A stretch of DNA of 52,196 nucleotides from an uncultured Prevotellaceae bacterium (GTDB taxonomy: Bacteria > Bacteroidota > Bacteroidia > Bacteroidales > Bacteroidaceae), in contig CACYQO010000061.1 in the NCBI GenBank assembly GCA_902776545.1, forward strand, positions 1-52,196. The letters are read 5' to 3'. A program made the translations under genes and the position numbers. Below, piece by piece: positions 15,906 to 24,588 of the stretch. Numbering within the stretch: position 1 is the first letter of the stretch; every line of letters begins with the position of its first letter. The notes under the pieces were generated by a model. It was given only the letters and a program-made list of their open reading frames with translations, was not told where the DNA came from and did no database searches.

Positions 15906-15915
15906 TACTTTTGCA
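15906..15915 (+). promoter_or_regulatory. promoter of the fructan locus (susC)
   Basis: TACTTTTGCA (one extra T relative to the consensus), 45 nt before the ATG at 15961. The nonstandard box fits an activator-dependent promoter. AACGAT with a following ATTTTTGCT/ATTTGCT occurs twice upstream (about 15836-15886) and may be the activator site. Confidence 0.5.
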
Positions 15916-15960
15916 GCAGATTCAATTCACAAAAGTACTAATCAATTTAAAAGTTCAACA

Positions 15961-18900
15961 ATGGAACAACTAAAGAAACTTTTTCTAAGTTTGTTGGCTC
16001 TCTTGACGTGTACTATAATGTACGCGCAAAGTGAGATTAGTGGTACCGTCGTCGATGCTTCTGGTGAGACGGTCATCGGTGCCACAGTAATGGAGAAGGG
16101 AACCTCGAACGGTACGATTACCGATTTCGACGGAAACTTCACGATTAAAGTAAACGAGGGTGCAATCCTCGTAATCTCTTACATCGGCTACCAGACTCAG
16201 GAGTTGCCAGCCCAGCAGGGCATGAAGGTGACTCTGAAGGACGATGCCGAGGTGTTGCAGGAAGTGGTGGTGACTGGTTATACCACCCAGCGCAAGGCCG
16301 ATCTGACGGGTGCTATCTCAACAGTCAGCGTTGACGAGATGGCTAAGCAGAACGAAAACAACCCGATGAAAGCTCTGCAGGGACGTGTGCCAGGCATGAA
16401 CATTACTGCCGACGGTAACCCCTCTGGTGCAGCAACAGTCCGCATCCGTGGTGTCGGAACCTTGAACGATAACGATCCTCTTTACATCATCGACGGTGTG
16501 CCTACTAAAGCCGGCATGCACGAGCTGAACGGAAACGATATCGAGAGCATCCAGGTACTGAAAGATGCCGCTTCGGCCAGCATCTACGGCTCACGGGCTG
16601 CAAATGGTGTGATCATTATCACCACCAAGAAAGGTAAGGATGGTAAGATAAAGGTCAACTTCGACGGAAGCGTTGCCGCCTCTTTCTATACCAATAAGAT
16701 TGAGACGATGAATGCCAGCGAGTGGGGCAGAGCTTATTGGCAGGCAAGTGTCAACGATGGACTGAATCCCAGCAACAACAATCTGGGTTATAACTATGAC
16801 TGGAGTTACGACAATAACGGCAACCCCGTGCTGAACAATATGACGATGAACATGTTCCTCGATGAAAACGGTACAGTACGCGCCGGCGACACCGACTGGT
16901 TCAAAGAGATTACCCGTACGGGTGTCGTTCAGCAGTACAATGTATCTGTCAGCAACGGCTCTGAGAAGGGAAGCTCGTTCTTCTCTTTTGGCTACTACGA
17001 CAACAAGGGTACGATCAAGGACAGCTATTTCAACCGCCTCTCCGCTCGTGCCAATGCAGACTACAAGCTTTTCGACGGCAACGTGGTTCTCGGCGAGAAC
17101 TTCACCATCAACCGCACAAGAGGCGCTGATGCACCTGGCGGTGTGCTAGAGCACGCTCTGGAGTTCAATCCCAACTTCCCCATTTACGCCGAAAACGGCA
17201 AATATGCTCAGGCTCTTGGCGCCTACTCGGAACGTGAGAATCCGCTGAGCATGATCGACAATGCCAAAGACAACGAATACACCCAGTGGCGTATGTTCGG
17301 CGATGTTCACCTGAGTGTGACTCCGTTCAAGAACTTCATGGTTCGCACCACCTTTGGTATGGACTATACGCAGAAGGAACAGCGCTTTTTCACCTACCCT
17401 ATTGCAAACGGTAAGGTGATGCGTACCGATTCTGCCGTCGAAGGCAAGCAGGAACACACTATGCGCTGGATGTGGAACGCCATTGCTACCTATAATCTGG
17501 AGATCGGCAAGCATCGCGGTGATGCCATGATCGGTACTGAGGTGAACCGTCAGGACTACAAGATGAACAGCGCCAAGCGCTATGAGCTGGCTATCCTGAA
17601 CACTGACTACATGTGGCCTTCAGCAGGCGCTGGCCGTCAGTTGGCTGAAGGTTTCGGTGAGGGATTCTCACTCGTATCGTTCTTTGGTAAGGTCAACTAT
17701 ACATACGACGACAAGTATCTGGCTTCGTTCACCATCCGTCGTGACGGTTCAAGCCGCTTCGGTTCCAGCAACCAATATGGTACATTCCCGTCTGTCAGTG
17801 CTGGTTGGCGTATTTCTCAGGAGAAGTTCATGGAGGGTACCAAGAACTGGCTCGACAACTTGAAATTGCGCTACTCTTGGGGACAGACCGGAAACCAGGA
17901 AATCTCTAACACAGCGCGTTATACCCTATATAAATCTGTAGTCTCTACAGGTCTTTGGGGTAGCGGTCAGGCCGGTTCATCATACGATATCACAGGTACG
18001 AACGGCGGTTATGATCTGCCCAACGGCTATGTCCGCAACCAGCGCGGCAACGACGATATCAAGTGGGAGACCACCACACAGCATAACATCGGTCTCGACT
18101 TCGCCATCCTGAGAAACGAAATCTACGGAAGCTTCGACTGGTATGATAAGAAGACCACCGACATTCTGCTCTTCATGGAAGGTATCGCCGCTATGGGTGA
18201 GGGAGCCGGACAGTGGATCAACGCTGGCGAGGTGAAGAACAACGGTTGGGAACTGACAGTGGGCTATCGCCATCGTCTGCCTAACGATTTCTCCTGGGAC
18301 ATCAGCGGAAACATCAGTAAGTATACGAACGAGATCACCAAGTTGCCTGAGACAGTGGCTGCCAACGGTAAATATGGTGGTAACGGAGTGAAGAGCGTTG
18401 TTGGTCACGCCATGTTCTCGCAGGTGGGCTATATCTACGACGGTATCTTCAAGAGTCAGGAGGAGATCGACAACCATGCAATTCAGGAAGGTGCCGGACT
18501 GGGCCGCATCCGCTATAAGGATCTGAATGGCGACGGATTCATCACAGAGGAAGACCAGGACTGGATCTATGATCCCACACCCGCCTTCACCTGGGGTCTG
18601 AACATCTATCTGCAGTACAAGAACTGGGATCTGACCATGTTCTGGCAAGGTGTGCAGGGGGTAGACGTAGATTGTAGAGGATACAAGTCTCAGACCGACT
18701 TCTGGGCCAACTCTGCCATCAACGTACCTTATCTGAACAAGGGTATCCGTGCACTTGATGCTTGGAGTCCTGCCAACCCAGACAGCAATATCCCTGCACT
18801 TACCACTTCGGACACCAACAACGAGGGTCGTGTATCTTCTTATTATATTGAAAACGGTTCATACGCAAAACTGCGCACTATACAATTAGGCTATAACATG

Positions 18901-19071
18901 CCGAAACAGGTGACTGACAAGTTGCGCATAGACCGCATCCGCCTCTACGCTTCTGCCCAGAACCTGCTGACCATCAAGAGCGGCAAATTCACTGGCGCCG
19001 ATCCCGAGAACCCTGGATTCAACTATCCTATCCCACTCAATCTTACTTTCGGACTCAATGTTTCATTTTAA
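15961..19071 (+). CDS. SusC-like TonB-dependent outer-membrane transporter
   Basis: The 1036-aa protein has a signal peptide (cleavage near MYAQ), a CarboxypepD_reg-like domain (about 25-105, EISGTVVDASGETVIGATV), a plug domain (about 115-225, ending ANGVIIITTKKG) and a large beta-barrel ending FGLNVSF with the C-terminal Phe typical for outer-membrane insertion. With the SusD lipoprotein it imports oligosaccharides through the outer membrane. The GH32 and DUF4960 genes downstream point to fructan (levan or inulin) as the substrate. Confidence 0.95.
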   Translation: MEQLKKLFLSLLALLTCTIMYAQSEISGTVVDASGETVIGATVMEKGTSNGTITDFDGNFTIKVNEGAILVISYIGYQTQELPAQQGMKVTLKDDAEVLQEVVVTGYTTQRKADLTGAISTVSVDEMAKQNENNPMKALQGRVPGMNITADGNPSGAATVRIRGVGTLNDNDPLYIIDGVPTKAGMHELNGNDIESIQVLKDAASASIYGSRAANGVIIITTKKGKDGKIKVNFDGSVAASFYTNKIETMNASEWGRAYWQASVNDGLNPSNNNLGYNYDWSYDNNGNPVLNNMTMNMFLDENGTVRAGDTDWFKEITRTGVVQQYNVSVSNGSEKGSSFFSFGYYDNKGTIKDSYFNRLSARANADYKLFDGNVVLGENFTINRTRGADAPGGVLEHALEFNPNFPIYAENGKYAQALGAYSERENPLSMIDNAKDNEYTQWRMFGDVHLSVTPFKNFMVRTTFGMDYTQKEQRFFTYPIANGKVMRTDSAVEGKQEHTMRWMWNAIATYNLEIGKHRGDAMIGTEVNRQDYKMNSAKRYELAILNTDYMWPSAGAGRQLAEGFGEGFSLVSFFGKVNYTYDDKYLASFTIRRDGSSRFGSSNQYGTFPSVSAGWRISQEKFMEGTKNWLDNLKLRYSWGQTGNQEISNTARYTLYKSVVSTGLWGSGQAGSSYDITGTNGGYDLPNGYVRNQRGNDDIKWETTTQHNIGLDFAILRNEIYGSFDWYDKKTTDILLFMEGIAAMGEGAGQWINAGEVKNNGWELTVGYRHRLPNDFSWDISGNISKYTNEITKLPETVAANGKYGGNGVKSVVGHAMFSQVGYIYDGIFKSQEEIDNHAIQEGAGLGRIRYKDLNGDGFITEEDQDWIYDPTPAFTWGLNIYLQYKNWDLTMFWQGVQGVDVDCRGYKSQTDFWANSAINVPYLNKGIRALDAWSPANPDSNIPALTTSDTNNEGRVSSYYIENGSYAKLRTIQLGYNMPKQVTDKLRIDRIRLYASAQNLLTIKSGKFTGADPENPGFNYPIPLNLTFGLNVSF

Positions 19072-19086
19072 AAAATAGCAACGATT

Positions 19087-20826
19087 ATGAAAACGATATA
19101 TAATTTGATCTGCACAATCTGCGTGATTTGCGGTCTTACTGCCTGCTCGAATTTCCTTGAGGAACAAGTGCCACAGGCAACGCTGACGCAGGACGAGGTG
19201 AAAAGCCCAGAGTATATTGACAATGTGCTGATCTCTGCATACGCCGGACTGGTTTCTATTGAGGACATGAACGCTTCGTTCTCACTCTGGAACTACGATA
19301 CCCGTTCAGACGATGCCTATGTAGGCGGTTCTGACTTCTCTGATGGTGAGCCTTTCCACAGACTGGAAAAGAGCACAGGCGTGATGACTACCGACTGGCC
19401 TTTTAGCTCTATCTGGACTAAGATGTATAACTACCTCTCACGTATTAACCTGTCGCTCGACATCCTGACTAGTGCTGACCAGAATAACGCAACCATTAAG
19501 CAGCGTACTGCCGAGATGAAGTTCCTGCGTGCCTACGGACACTTCCAGTTGAAGCGCCTGTTCAAGAAAATTCCATTCGTGAACAAGCCCAACATGGATG
19601 AAGAGGACTATAACAACCTCTCAAACACAGAATATTCCAACGATGAGGGCTGGCAGCAGATCATCAATGACCTTGAAGACGCCTACGCCGTTCTTCCTGT
19701 CGTGCAGGCAGACAAGGGCCGTCCTACAAAGGCCGCATGTGCTGCATTCCTTGCAAAGGTGTACCTCTATAAAGCCTACCGTCAAGACGATGCCAACACG
19801 AATCAGGTAACAGGCATCAACGAGGCTGACCTGCAGAAGGTAGTGGAATACACAAGCCCGTCTTTCTACGCTGGCTACGGTTTGGAGTCTGACTTGCACA
19901 ACAACTTCCGTCCTGAGGAACAGTATGAGAATGGTAAAGAGAGTCTTTGGGCTATCCAGTACTCCAAGAACGATGGTACCGTATACGGTAACTTGAATTT
20001 CTCTAACCGTCTGATTGTTCCATGTATTCCTAAGGTTCACGATTCTGGTTGTGATTTTTACAAACCAACTCACAATCTGGTAAATGCCTATCGTACCAAC
20101 AGCGACGGTCTGCCGATGCTCGATAACTTTGCCGATGCCGATTATACCGTCGGTTCCAATCAGACTGTAGACCCACGCTTGTTCGTCACAGTTGGCGTGC
20201 CTGGCACTCCCTATATGTTCAATACCAGTTTCATGATGGCAGAGACTAACGCCTGGAGCCGTTCTGGTGGTACCTTTGGATACTTCGTATCGCTGAAGCA
20301 AAATATAGACCCCGCACTCACAGATATCTATCTGTTCCTGTGTGACTCACAGTGGGCCAGCTCAATGAACCGTATCGTCTTCCGCTATGCCGATGTACTG
20401 TTGATGCGTGCCGAGGCACTGGCTCAGCTGAATCAGACTTCAGAGGCTATAACTTTGGTCAATCAAGTACGCGAACGTGCTGCTGGTATGGCAAGCAACA
20501 GCATCGTATCTAACTATCCCACTAAATACGGTATCCACTATGCAGTGGGCAAATATAGTGGCACGTATTCTAAGGAAGACGCCATGAAGATTGTCAAAAT
20601 GGAGCGCCGACTGGAGTTGGCTATGGAGAGTGAGCGTTTCTTCGATCTCGTACGCTGGGGCGATGCTGCTACAGTGCTCAACAAGTACTATACCAGTGAG
20701 AGTGAGAAGATGAACTTCCTGAGTGGCTCACTGTTTACTGCCAATAAGAACGAGTATCTGCCTGTTCCCTGGGAGCAGATGGCTGCATCAAACGGACACT
20801 ACACGCAGAACTGCGGACAGTGGTAA
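19087..20826 (+). CDS. SusD/RagB-like nutrient-binding outer-membrane lipoprotein
   Basis: The 579-aa lipoprotein has a signal ending GLTACSN (Cys20), the SusD N-terminal TPR region (WTKMYNYLSRINLSLD, AEMKFLRAYGHFQLKRLF) and the C-terminal RagB/SusD domain (FRYADVLLMRAEALAQLNQ, MERRLELAMESERFFDLVRWG). It binds glycan at the surface and closes the SusC barrel. It starts 15 nt after susC. Confidence 0.95.
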   Translation: MKTIYNLICTICVICGLTACSNFLEEQVPQATLTQDEVKSPEYIDNVLISAYAGLVSIEDMNASFSLWNYDTRSDDAYVGGSDFSDGEPFHRLEKSTGVMTTDWPFSSIWTKMYNYLSRINLSLDILTSADQNNATIKQRTAEMKFLRAYGHFQLKRLFKKIPFVNKPNMDEEDYNNLSNTEYSNDEGWQQIINDLEDAYAVLPVVQADKGRPTKAACAAFLAKVYLYKAYRQDDANTNQVTGINEADLQKVVEYTSPSFYAGYGLESDLHNNFRPEEQYENGKESLWAIQYSKNDGTVYGNLNFSNRLIVPCIPKVHDSGCDFYKPTHNLVNAYRTNSDGLPMLDNFADADYTVGSNQTVDPRLFVTVGVPGTPYMFNTSFMMAETNAWSRSGGTFGYFVSLKQNIDPALTDIYLFLCDSQWASSMNRIVFRYADVLLMRAEALAQLNQTSEAITLVNQVRERAAGMASNSIVSNYPTKYGIHYAVGKYSGTYSKEDAMKIVKMERRLELAMESERFFDLVRWGDAATVLNKYYTSESEKMNFLSGSLFTANKNEYLPVPWEQMAASNGHYTQNCGQW

Positions 20827-20828
20827 GA

Positions 20829-20870
20829 CCTCACCCTAACCCTCCCCTATGAGGGAAGGGAATGAATACA
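20829..20870. repeat. G/C palindromic repeat between susD and the DUF4960 gene
   Basis: CCCTCCCCT and AGGGAAGGG form a hairpin after CTCACCCTAAC. It is related to the CCCCTCC modules elsewhere in the window and may modulate expression within the operon. Confidence 0.6.
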
Positions 20871-20899
20871 AGAAAATCATTATAAAAAAGAAAATAAAT

Positions 20900-22315
20900 A
20901 TGAAACAGAATATCATAAAACTTGCAGTTTATCTGGTAACTGCTCTCCCCCTTGGGGGAGTTGGAGTGGGGTTTCTCTCCTCCTGCAGCGATGATCATAC
21001 AGGCAGCATCAACGTGGGCGGTTCATGCCTCGTGGAGAAGTTCGTGCTGAACGGACAGTATGAAGGCATCATCAACACAGAGAAGCGACTGGTAAAGGTG
21101 AAGGTTCCCGCTGACTTCGACCAGAAGGGTAACATGGAAATCACCAGCCTGACCGTTTCGCCTGGTGCTCAGACTAATATGAAGGTGGGTGACCACATTA
21201 ACTTCGACGGAGACCGTACACTGCACATCTCCAATGGCGACCTCGTGATGGACTATCAAGTAAGTGTACGTAATGATGAAGCACTCATGTCACTCTTCAT
21301 CCTAGAAGGTGTGAAAGGTGCTATCAACCAGCAGGATAAGACTATCACGGTAAGTGTGATGGCCAACAGCGGTATTGATTTGAGCAATGCCACCTTTGAG
21401 GTTGAGTGCAGCGAGGATGCTATTTGCAGTCCTGCCAGTGGCACGAAGGCAAACTTTACTGAGCCGTTCCAGATAACACTGAACGACAATACTGCCACTT
21501 CTGTCTATACTGTCAATGTGACACTGATTGCCAACCCTGTAGCCATCTTCGTTGGCGAGGCTGAGAACATTGAGCTGTTGAATGACGAGGAGAAAGCTGC
21601 TGCCAAATGGCTCACCGGAAACATAGCCAGTGCTGCATATGCTTCTTGGGACGATGTAGCCAGCGGAAATATCTCACTCGATGAATGTAAACTCGTATTC
21701 TTCCACCGTCACTGCTCTTCATACGGCAACTACAACGGCTTTGCAGAGGCTGAGAGCGGTGCCATGACGGCTCTACCGAAGATGAAGGAACTCTGGCAGC
21801 GTGGCGTAGGTTTCGTACTGGGGCGTTCGGCTGTGAACTATGCCATCGCACTGGGTGCTATGCCAGAGGATGCCTATCCCAACAATGTTTGGGGTGGCGG
21901 AGGCGGTGAAGGCTCCGACCTGATGGGCGAAGATCCCTGGCACTTCTACGCCTACGACATCACACACCCGCTGTGGAACGGCCTGAAGACCTATCCTGGT
22001 GCCGCCGACAATGCCGTTTACACATTGGATAACGGATACACCATTTGTAACACCACATCGCAGTACGGTTTCTGGGATACCTATCAGGACGGTAAAGATG
22101 CCTTCGAGGCCAAGACTGGCGGTCGTGCACTGGGTGGCGACAACAGCGTATCGTCATGGGAGCTGAAGGGCGCTAACGGTGAATTCGGTAAGGGTGGCAT
22201 TATCTGCTTCGGCTCCGGACTCTTCGACTGGAATTCTCCTACCCCATACGAGTCGAACTACCACGACAACATGGGTGGTATCATGCTTAACGCATTCGAT
22301 TACCTGACGAAGTAA
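20900..22315 (+). CDS. DUF4960 domain surface lipoprotein (fructan surface-glycan-binding type)
   Basis: From the ATG at 20900 the 471-aa lipoprotein has a signal peptide ending FLSSC, two beta-sandwich-like N-terminal repeats (VEKFVLNGQYEGIINTEKRLVKVKVP and a second half starting LFILEGVKGAINQQ) and the C-terminal DUF4960 domain (FVGEAENIELLNDEEKAAAKWL to YHDNMGGIMLNAFDYL). It corresponds in position and type to BT1761 of the Bacteroides levan locus, a surface glycan-binding protein. An upstream start at 20849 is rejected as lying in the palindromic repeat. Eight signal-peptide residues (PLGGVGVG) are encoded by another palindromic repeat at 20945-20971. Confidence 0.85.
   Translation: MKQNIIKLAVYLVTALPLGGVGVGFLSSCSDDHTGSINVGGSCLVEKFVLNGQYEGIINTEKRLVKVKVPADFDQKGNMEITSLTVSPGAQTNMKVGDHINFDGDRTLHISNGDLVMDYQVSVRNDEALMSLFILEGVKGAINQQDKTITVSVMANSGIDLSNATFEVECSEDAICSPASGTKANFTEPFQITLNDNTATSVYTVNVTLIANPVAIFVGEAENIELLNDEEKAAAKWLTGNIASAAYASWDDVASGNISLDECKLVFFHRHCSSYGNYNGFAEAESGAMTALPKMKELWQRGVGFVLGRSAVNYAIALGAMPEDAYPNNVWGGGGGEGSDLMGEDPWHFYAYDITHPLWNGLKTYPGAADNAVYTLDNGYTICNTTSQYGFWDTYQDGKDAFEAKTGGRALGGDNSVSSWELKGANGEFGKGGIICFGSGLFDWNSPTPYESNYHDNMGGIMLNAFDYLTK
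20945..20971. repeat. palindromic repeat translated inside a lipoprotein signal peptide
   Basis: CTCCCCCTTGGGGGAG is a perfect palindrome followed by TTGGAGTGGGGT. It is read in frame as PLGGVGVG between VTAL and FLSSC, so removing 24 nt would leave a normal lipoprotein signal. Confidence 0.72.
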
Positions 22316-22358
22316 ACAACGAATTATACGATTTTCACGAATTAAAGAACAGATAATT

Positions 22359-23957
22359 ATGAAGACAATGATATATTCAGTATTCGCATTCATGCTGTCA
22401 GCTTCTGCGCTGACGGCATGCAGCGACGAAAAGTTCAGCGGAGATCCCTCTAAGGACTGGGACGGCACTACCACCTTCTTCGCTTCTACAGATGCACCTG
22501 ATTTCGGCACGTATTATATGCCTTATGTAGGACGCGTTGGAGACCCCATGCCTTACTACGATCAGAAGGATGGCACATTCAAAGTGCTTTACCTCCAAGA
22601 GTACATCAATAACATGCCCTTCCGTTTCCATCCCATTTGGGCTGTCTCAACAAAGGACTGTGCCAACTACGAGTCGCTCGGCGAACTGCTGCCTTTTGGT
22701 GGTAACGATTTTGAGCAGGATGCTGCGCTAGGTACTGGCTGTGCCTATGAGAAAGATGGCACATACTATATCTATTATACAGGTCATAATGGCAACTGCA
22801 AGAACCGTGAGGTGGTGATGCGTGCTACATCGACCGACTTTAAGAATTGGACCAAGGATGAACTGTGGACACTCTACGGCACCGACTTTGGCTATTCTGC
22901 CAACGACTTCCGCGATCCGCAGATCTTCGTGGCCGACGACAACATGTACCACATGGTTATCTCTACTTATCCTGAACACGGTGGCGATCCTGTGTTTGCT
23001 GAGTTCAAGTCAAACGATCTGAAGAACTGGGAGCACGTAGGCCGTATCAAGATGATCTGGGACCGCATGCTGGAGTGTCCAGACATCTTCAAGATGGGCA
23101 ACTACTGGTACATCGTATTCAGTGAGAGCTATCGCGCCAGCTGGAGCCGTAAGGTGAAGTATATGGTGGCTCCTACCTACGAGGAACTGAAGAACTGTCT
23201 GAATGACGGACCGAAGTGGGCACCTGATGGTCATGAGGGCATCCTCGATAGTCGATCGCTTTATGCTGCCAAGACTGCCTTTAATGGTACAGACCGTTAC
23301 ATCTGGGGCTGGTGCCCGTTCCGTTCAGGTGCTGATATCCATGAGAAGAATACCAATGTAGGTGCCGGCGACGGCAACGAGCCCAACTGGAGTGGTGCTT
23401 TGGTATGCCACAAGATTATCCAGCACGCCGACGGCACACTCACGCTTGGCGCAGTGCCTGCACTGGCAGAGAAGTATAAGAATGTTGTCGATGCAAAGGT
23501 AATGGATTCTAACGGCTACAGCAATGGTACGCTGAGCGGCGACGGTGCTTATGTGCTCTACAATCGTCTTTATGTAGCCAACCACATCTCGTTCACAGTG
23601 AAGACATCTAACAACTGGGATAAATTTGGCGTTTCGTTTGTTCGCGGTACCGACTCGAAGAAGTACTACACCATGGTGGTGAATCCTGAATGGGAGGATG
23701 GCCGCAAGGTGAACTTCGAACAGGAGGGCGAAGATGGTAAAGGTTTCATCGAAGCTGCAGATGGCTATGTATTCCAGCGCCCTGTCGACAATGTCTATAA
23801 CATTGACATCTACACTGATAATTCAGTTCTTACTATGTATATCAACGATGTATGTGCTTACACTCAACGCATCTATGGTATCCAGAAAAATTGCTGGAGC
23901 ATCAATAACTACGGTGGCTCTATCATCGTTTCTGATGTGAAAATAAGTCGCCAGTAA
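22359..23957 (+). CDS. GH32-family glycoside hydrolase lipoprotein (fructan-active, DUF4975-type C-terminus)
   Basis: The 532-aa lipoprotein (signal ending ALTACSD, Cys21) has the GH32 five-bladed propeller: the nucleophile motif appears as VGDPMPYY (D62) in place of the usual WMNDPNG, followed by RDP (185-187) and EC (239-240, ECPDIF), the transition-state and acid/base motifs. The C-terminal domain (from about 365, ISFTVKTSNNWDKFG) resembles the beta-sandwich DUF4975. GH32 enzymes cleave fructosyl bonds of levan, inulin or sucrose. It is the last gene of the locus and is followed by a strong terminator. Exo or endo mode cannot be told. Confidence 0.87.
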   Translation: MKTMIYSVFAFMLSASALTACSDEKFSGDPSKDWDGTTTFFASTDAPDFGTYYMPYVGRVGDPMPYYDQKDGTFKVLYLQEYINNMPFRFHPIWAVSTKDCANYESLGELLPFGGNDFEQDAALGTGCAYEKDGTYYIYYTGHNGNCKNREVVMRATSTDFKNWTKDELWTLYGTDFGYSANDFRDPQIFVADDNMYHMVISTYPEHGGDPVFAEFKSNDLKNWEHVGRIKMIWDRMLECPDIFKMGNYWYIVFSESYRASWSRKVKYMVAPTYEELKNCLNDGPKWAPDGHEGILDSRSLYAAKTAFNGTDRYIWGWCPFRSGADIHEKNTNVGAGDGNEPNWSGALVCHKIIQHADGTLTLGAVPALAEKYKNVVDAKVMDSNGYSNGTLSGDGAYVLYNRLYVANHISFTVKTSNNWDKFGVSFVRGTDSKKYYTMVVNPEWEDGRKVNFEQEGEDGKGFIEAADGYVFQRPVDNVYNIDIYTDNSVLTMYINDVCAYTQRIYGIQKNCWSINNYGGSIIVSDVKISRQ

Positions 23958-23970
23958 TTCATCTGTGACT

Positions 23971-24010
23971 AAAGAAAATATCCTCGCCGCTGGCGGGGAT
24001 ATTTCTTTTT
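23971..24010. terminator. bidirectional terminator after the fructan locus
   Basis: AAAGAAAATATCCTCGCC and GGCGGGGATATTTCTTT pair around a CGCT loop with flanking A and T runs. It lies between convergent genes and can serve both strands. Confidence 0.85.
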
Positions 24011-24021
24011 TAGTTATACGT

Positions 24022-24534
24022 CTATTTGCTGAAGTAGTCACGAACCTTGTCCCAGTTCACATCGACCACCTCTGCCGGCTGGTCATAGTCGGTAGCAGAG
24101 ACTTTCTGGTTCTTGATGTCGAAACGAACCACGATTCTGTCCTCTACACTTACACCGGCATCCAAAGAGTCAAGTCGGATGACATCGAAACGGTCATCTT
24201 CTTCATCATCTTCATCAGAATTCAGGAGAATACACTCGTCGTCAGCCTTCAGATACCAGGTCAGCGTGTCTGTGTCATTGGCTTCCTGTTCTATGGACCT
24301 GACCGTCACCATAGCCGATTTCTTCTCACTATTGAAACAGATCTTGTGATACCCGTTAATACTGGCGTAAACCACCCCTATGACAACAGCACAGACAACG
24401 GGCTGCATCAGACAACCTATGGCAAGGCCCTTCCACCGTCTACGAAAATATCCATACACGGGAATGGCCGTCGATATGGCAATGACTATAAGGCCAAAAC
24501 CGAACATAAAAACTATAAAATTTACTATAAACAT
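24022..24534 (-). CDS. unknown membrane protein with acidic C-terminal domain
   Basis: The 170-aa protein has two hydrophobic segments (about 3-26 and 38-60) and then a soluble domain with a very acidic stretch (DEDDEEDD). It lies 54 nt downstream of the SpoIIE-type phosphatase gene on the same strand, with a GTTTATAG-type repeat in the gap, and is probably cotranscribed. I do not recognise the family. An opposite-strand frame covers the same bases but lacks protein-like composition. Confidence 0.65.
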   Translation of the reverse strand: MFIVNFIVFMFGFGLIVIAISTAIPVYGYFRRRWKGLAIGCLMQPVVCAVVIGVVYASINGYHKICFNSEKKSAMVTVRSIEQEANDTDTLTWYLKADDECILLNSDEDDEEDDRFDVIRLDSLDAGVSVEDRIVVRFDIKNQKVSATDYDQPAEVVDVNWDKVRDYFSK

Positions 24535-24583
24535 CTCTGTAAACCGTAACCTATAAACTGTAAACTATAAACTATAAACAACG
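24508..24583. repeat. tandem CTATAAA oligomer repeat
   Basis: About six imperfect copies of ACTATAAA / CTGTAAA occur around 24508-24583. It is the same oligomer family as the island at 15648-15802, but without an inverted partner nearby. Confidence 0.6.
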
Positions 24584-24588
24584 CCCCC

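Noticed and set aside
23965-24549. Plus-strand frame of 194 codons after the GH32 gene
   Set aside because: It begins within the terminator hairpin and is antisense to a membrane protein with a plausible topology.
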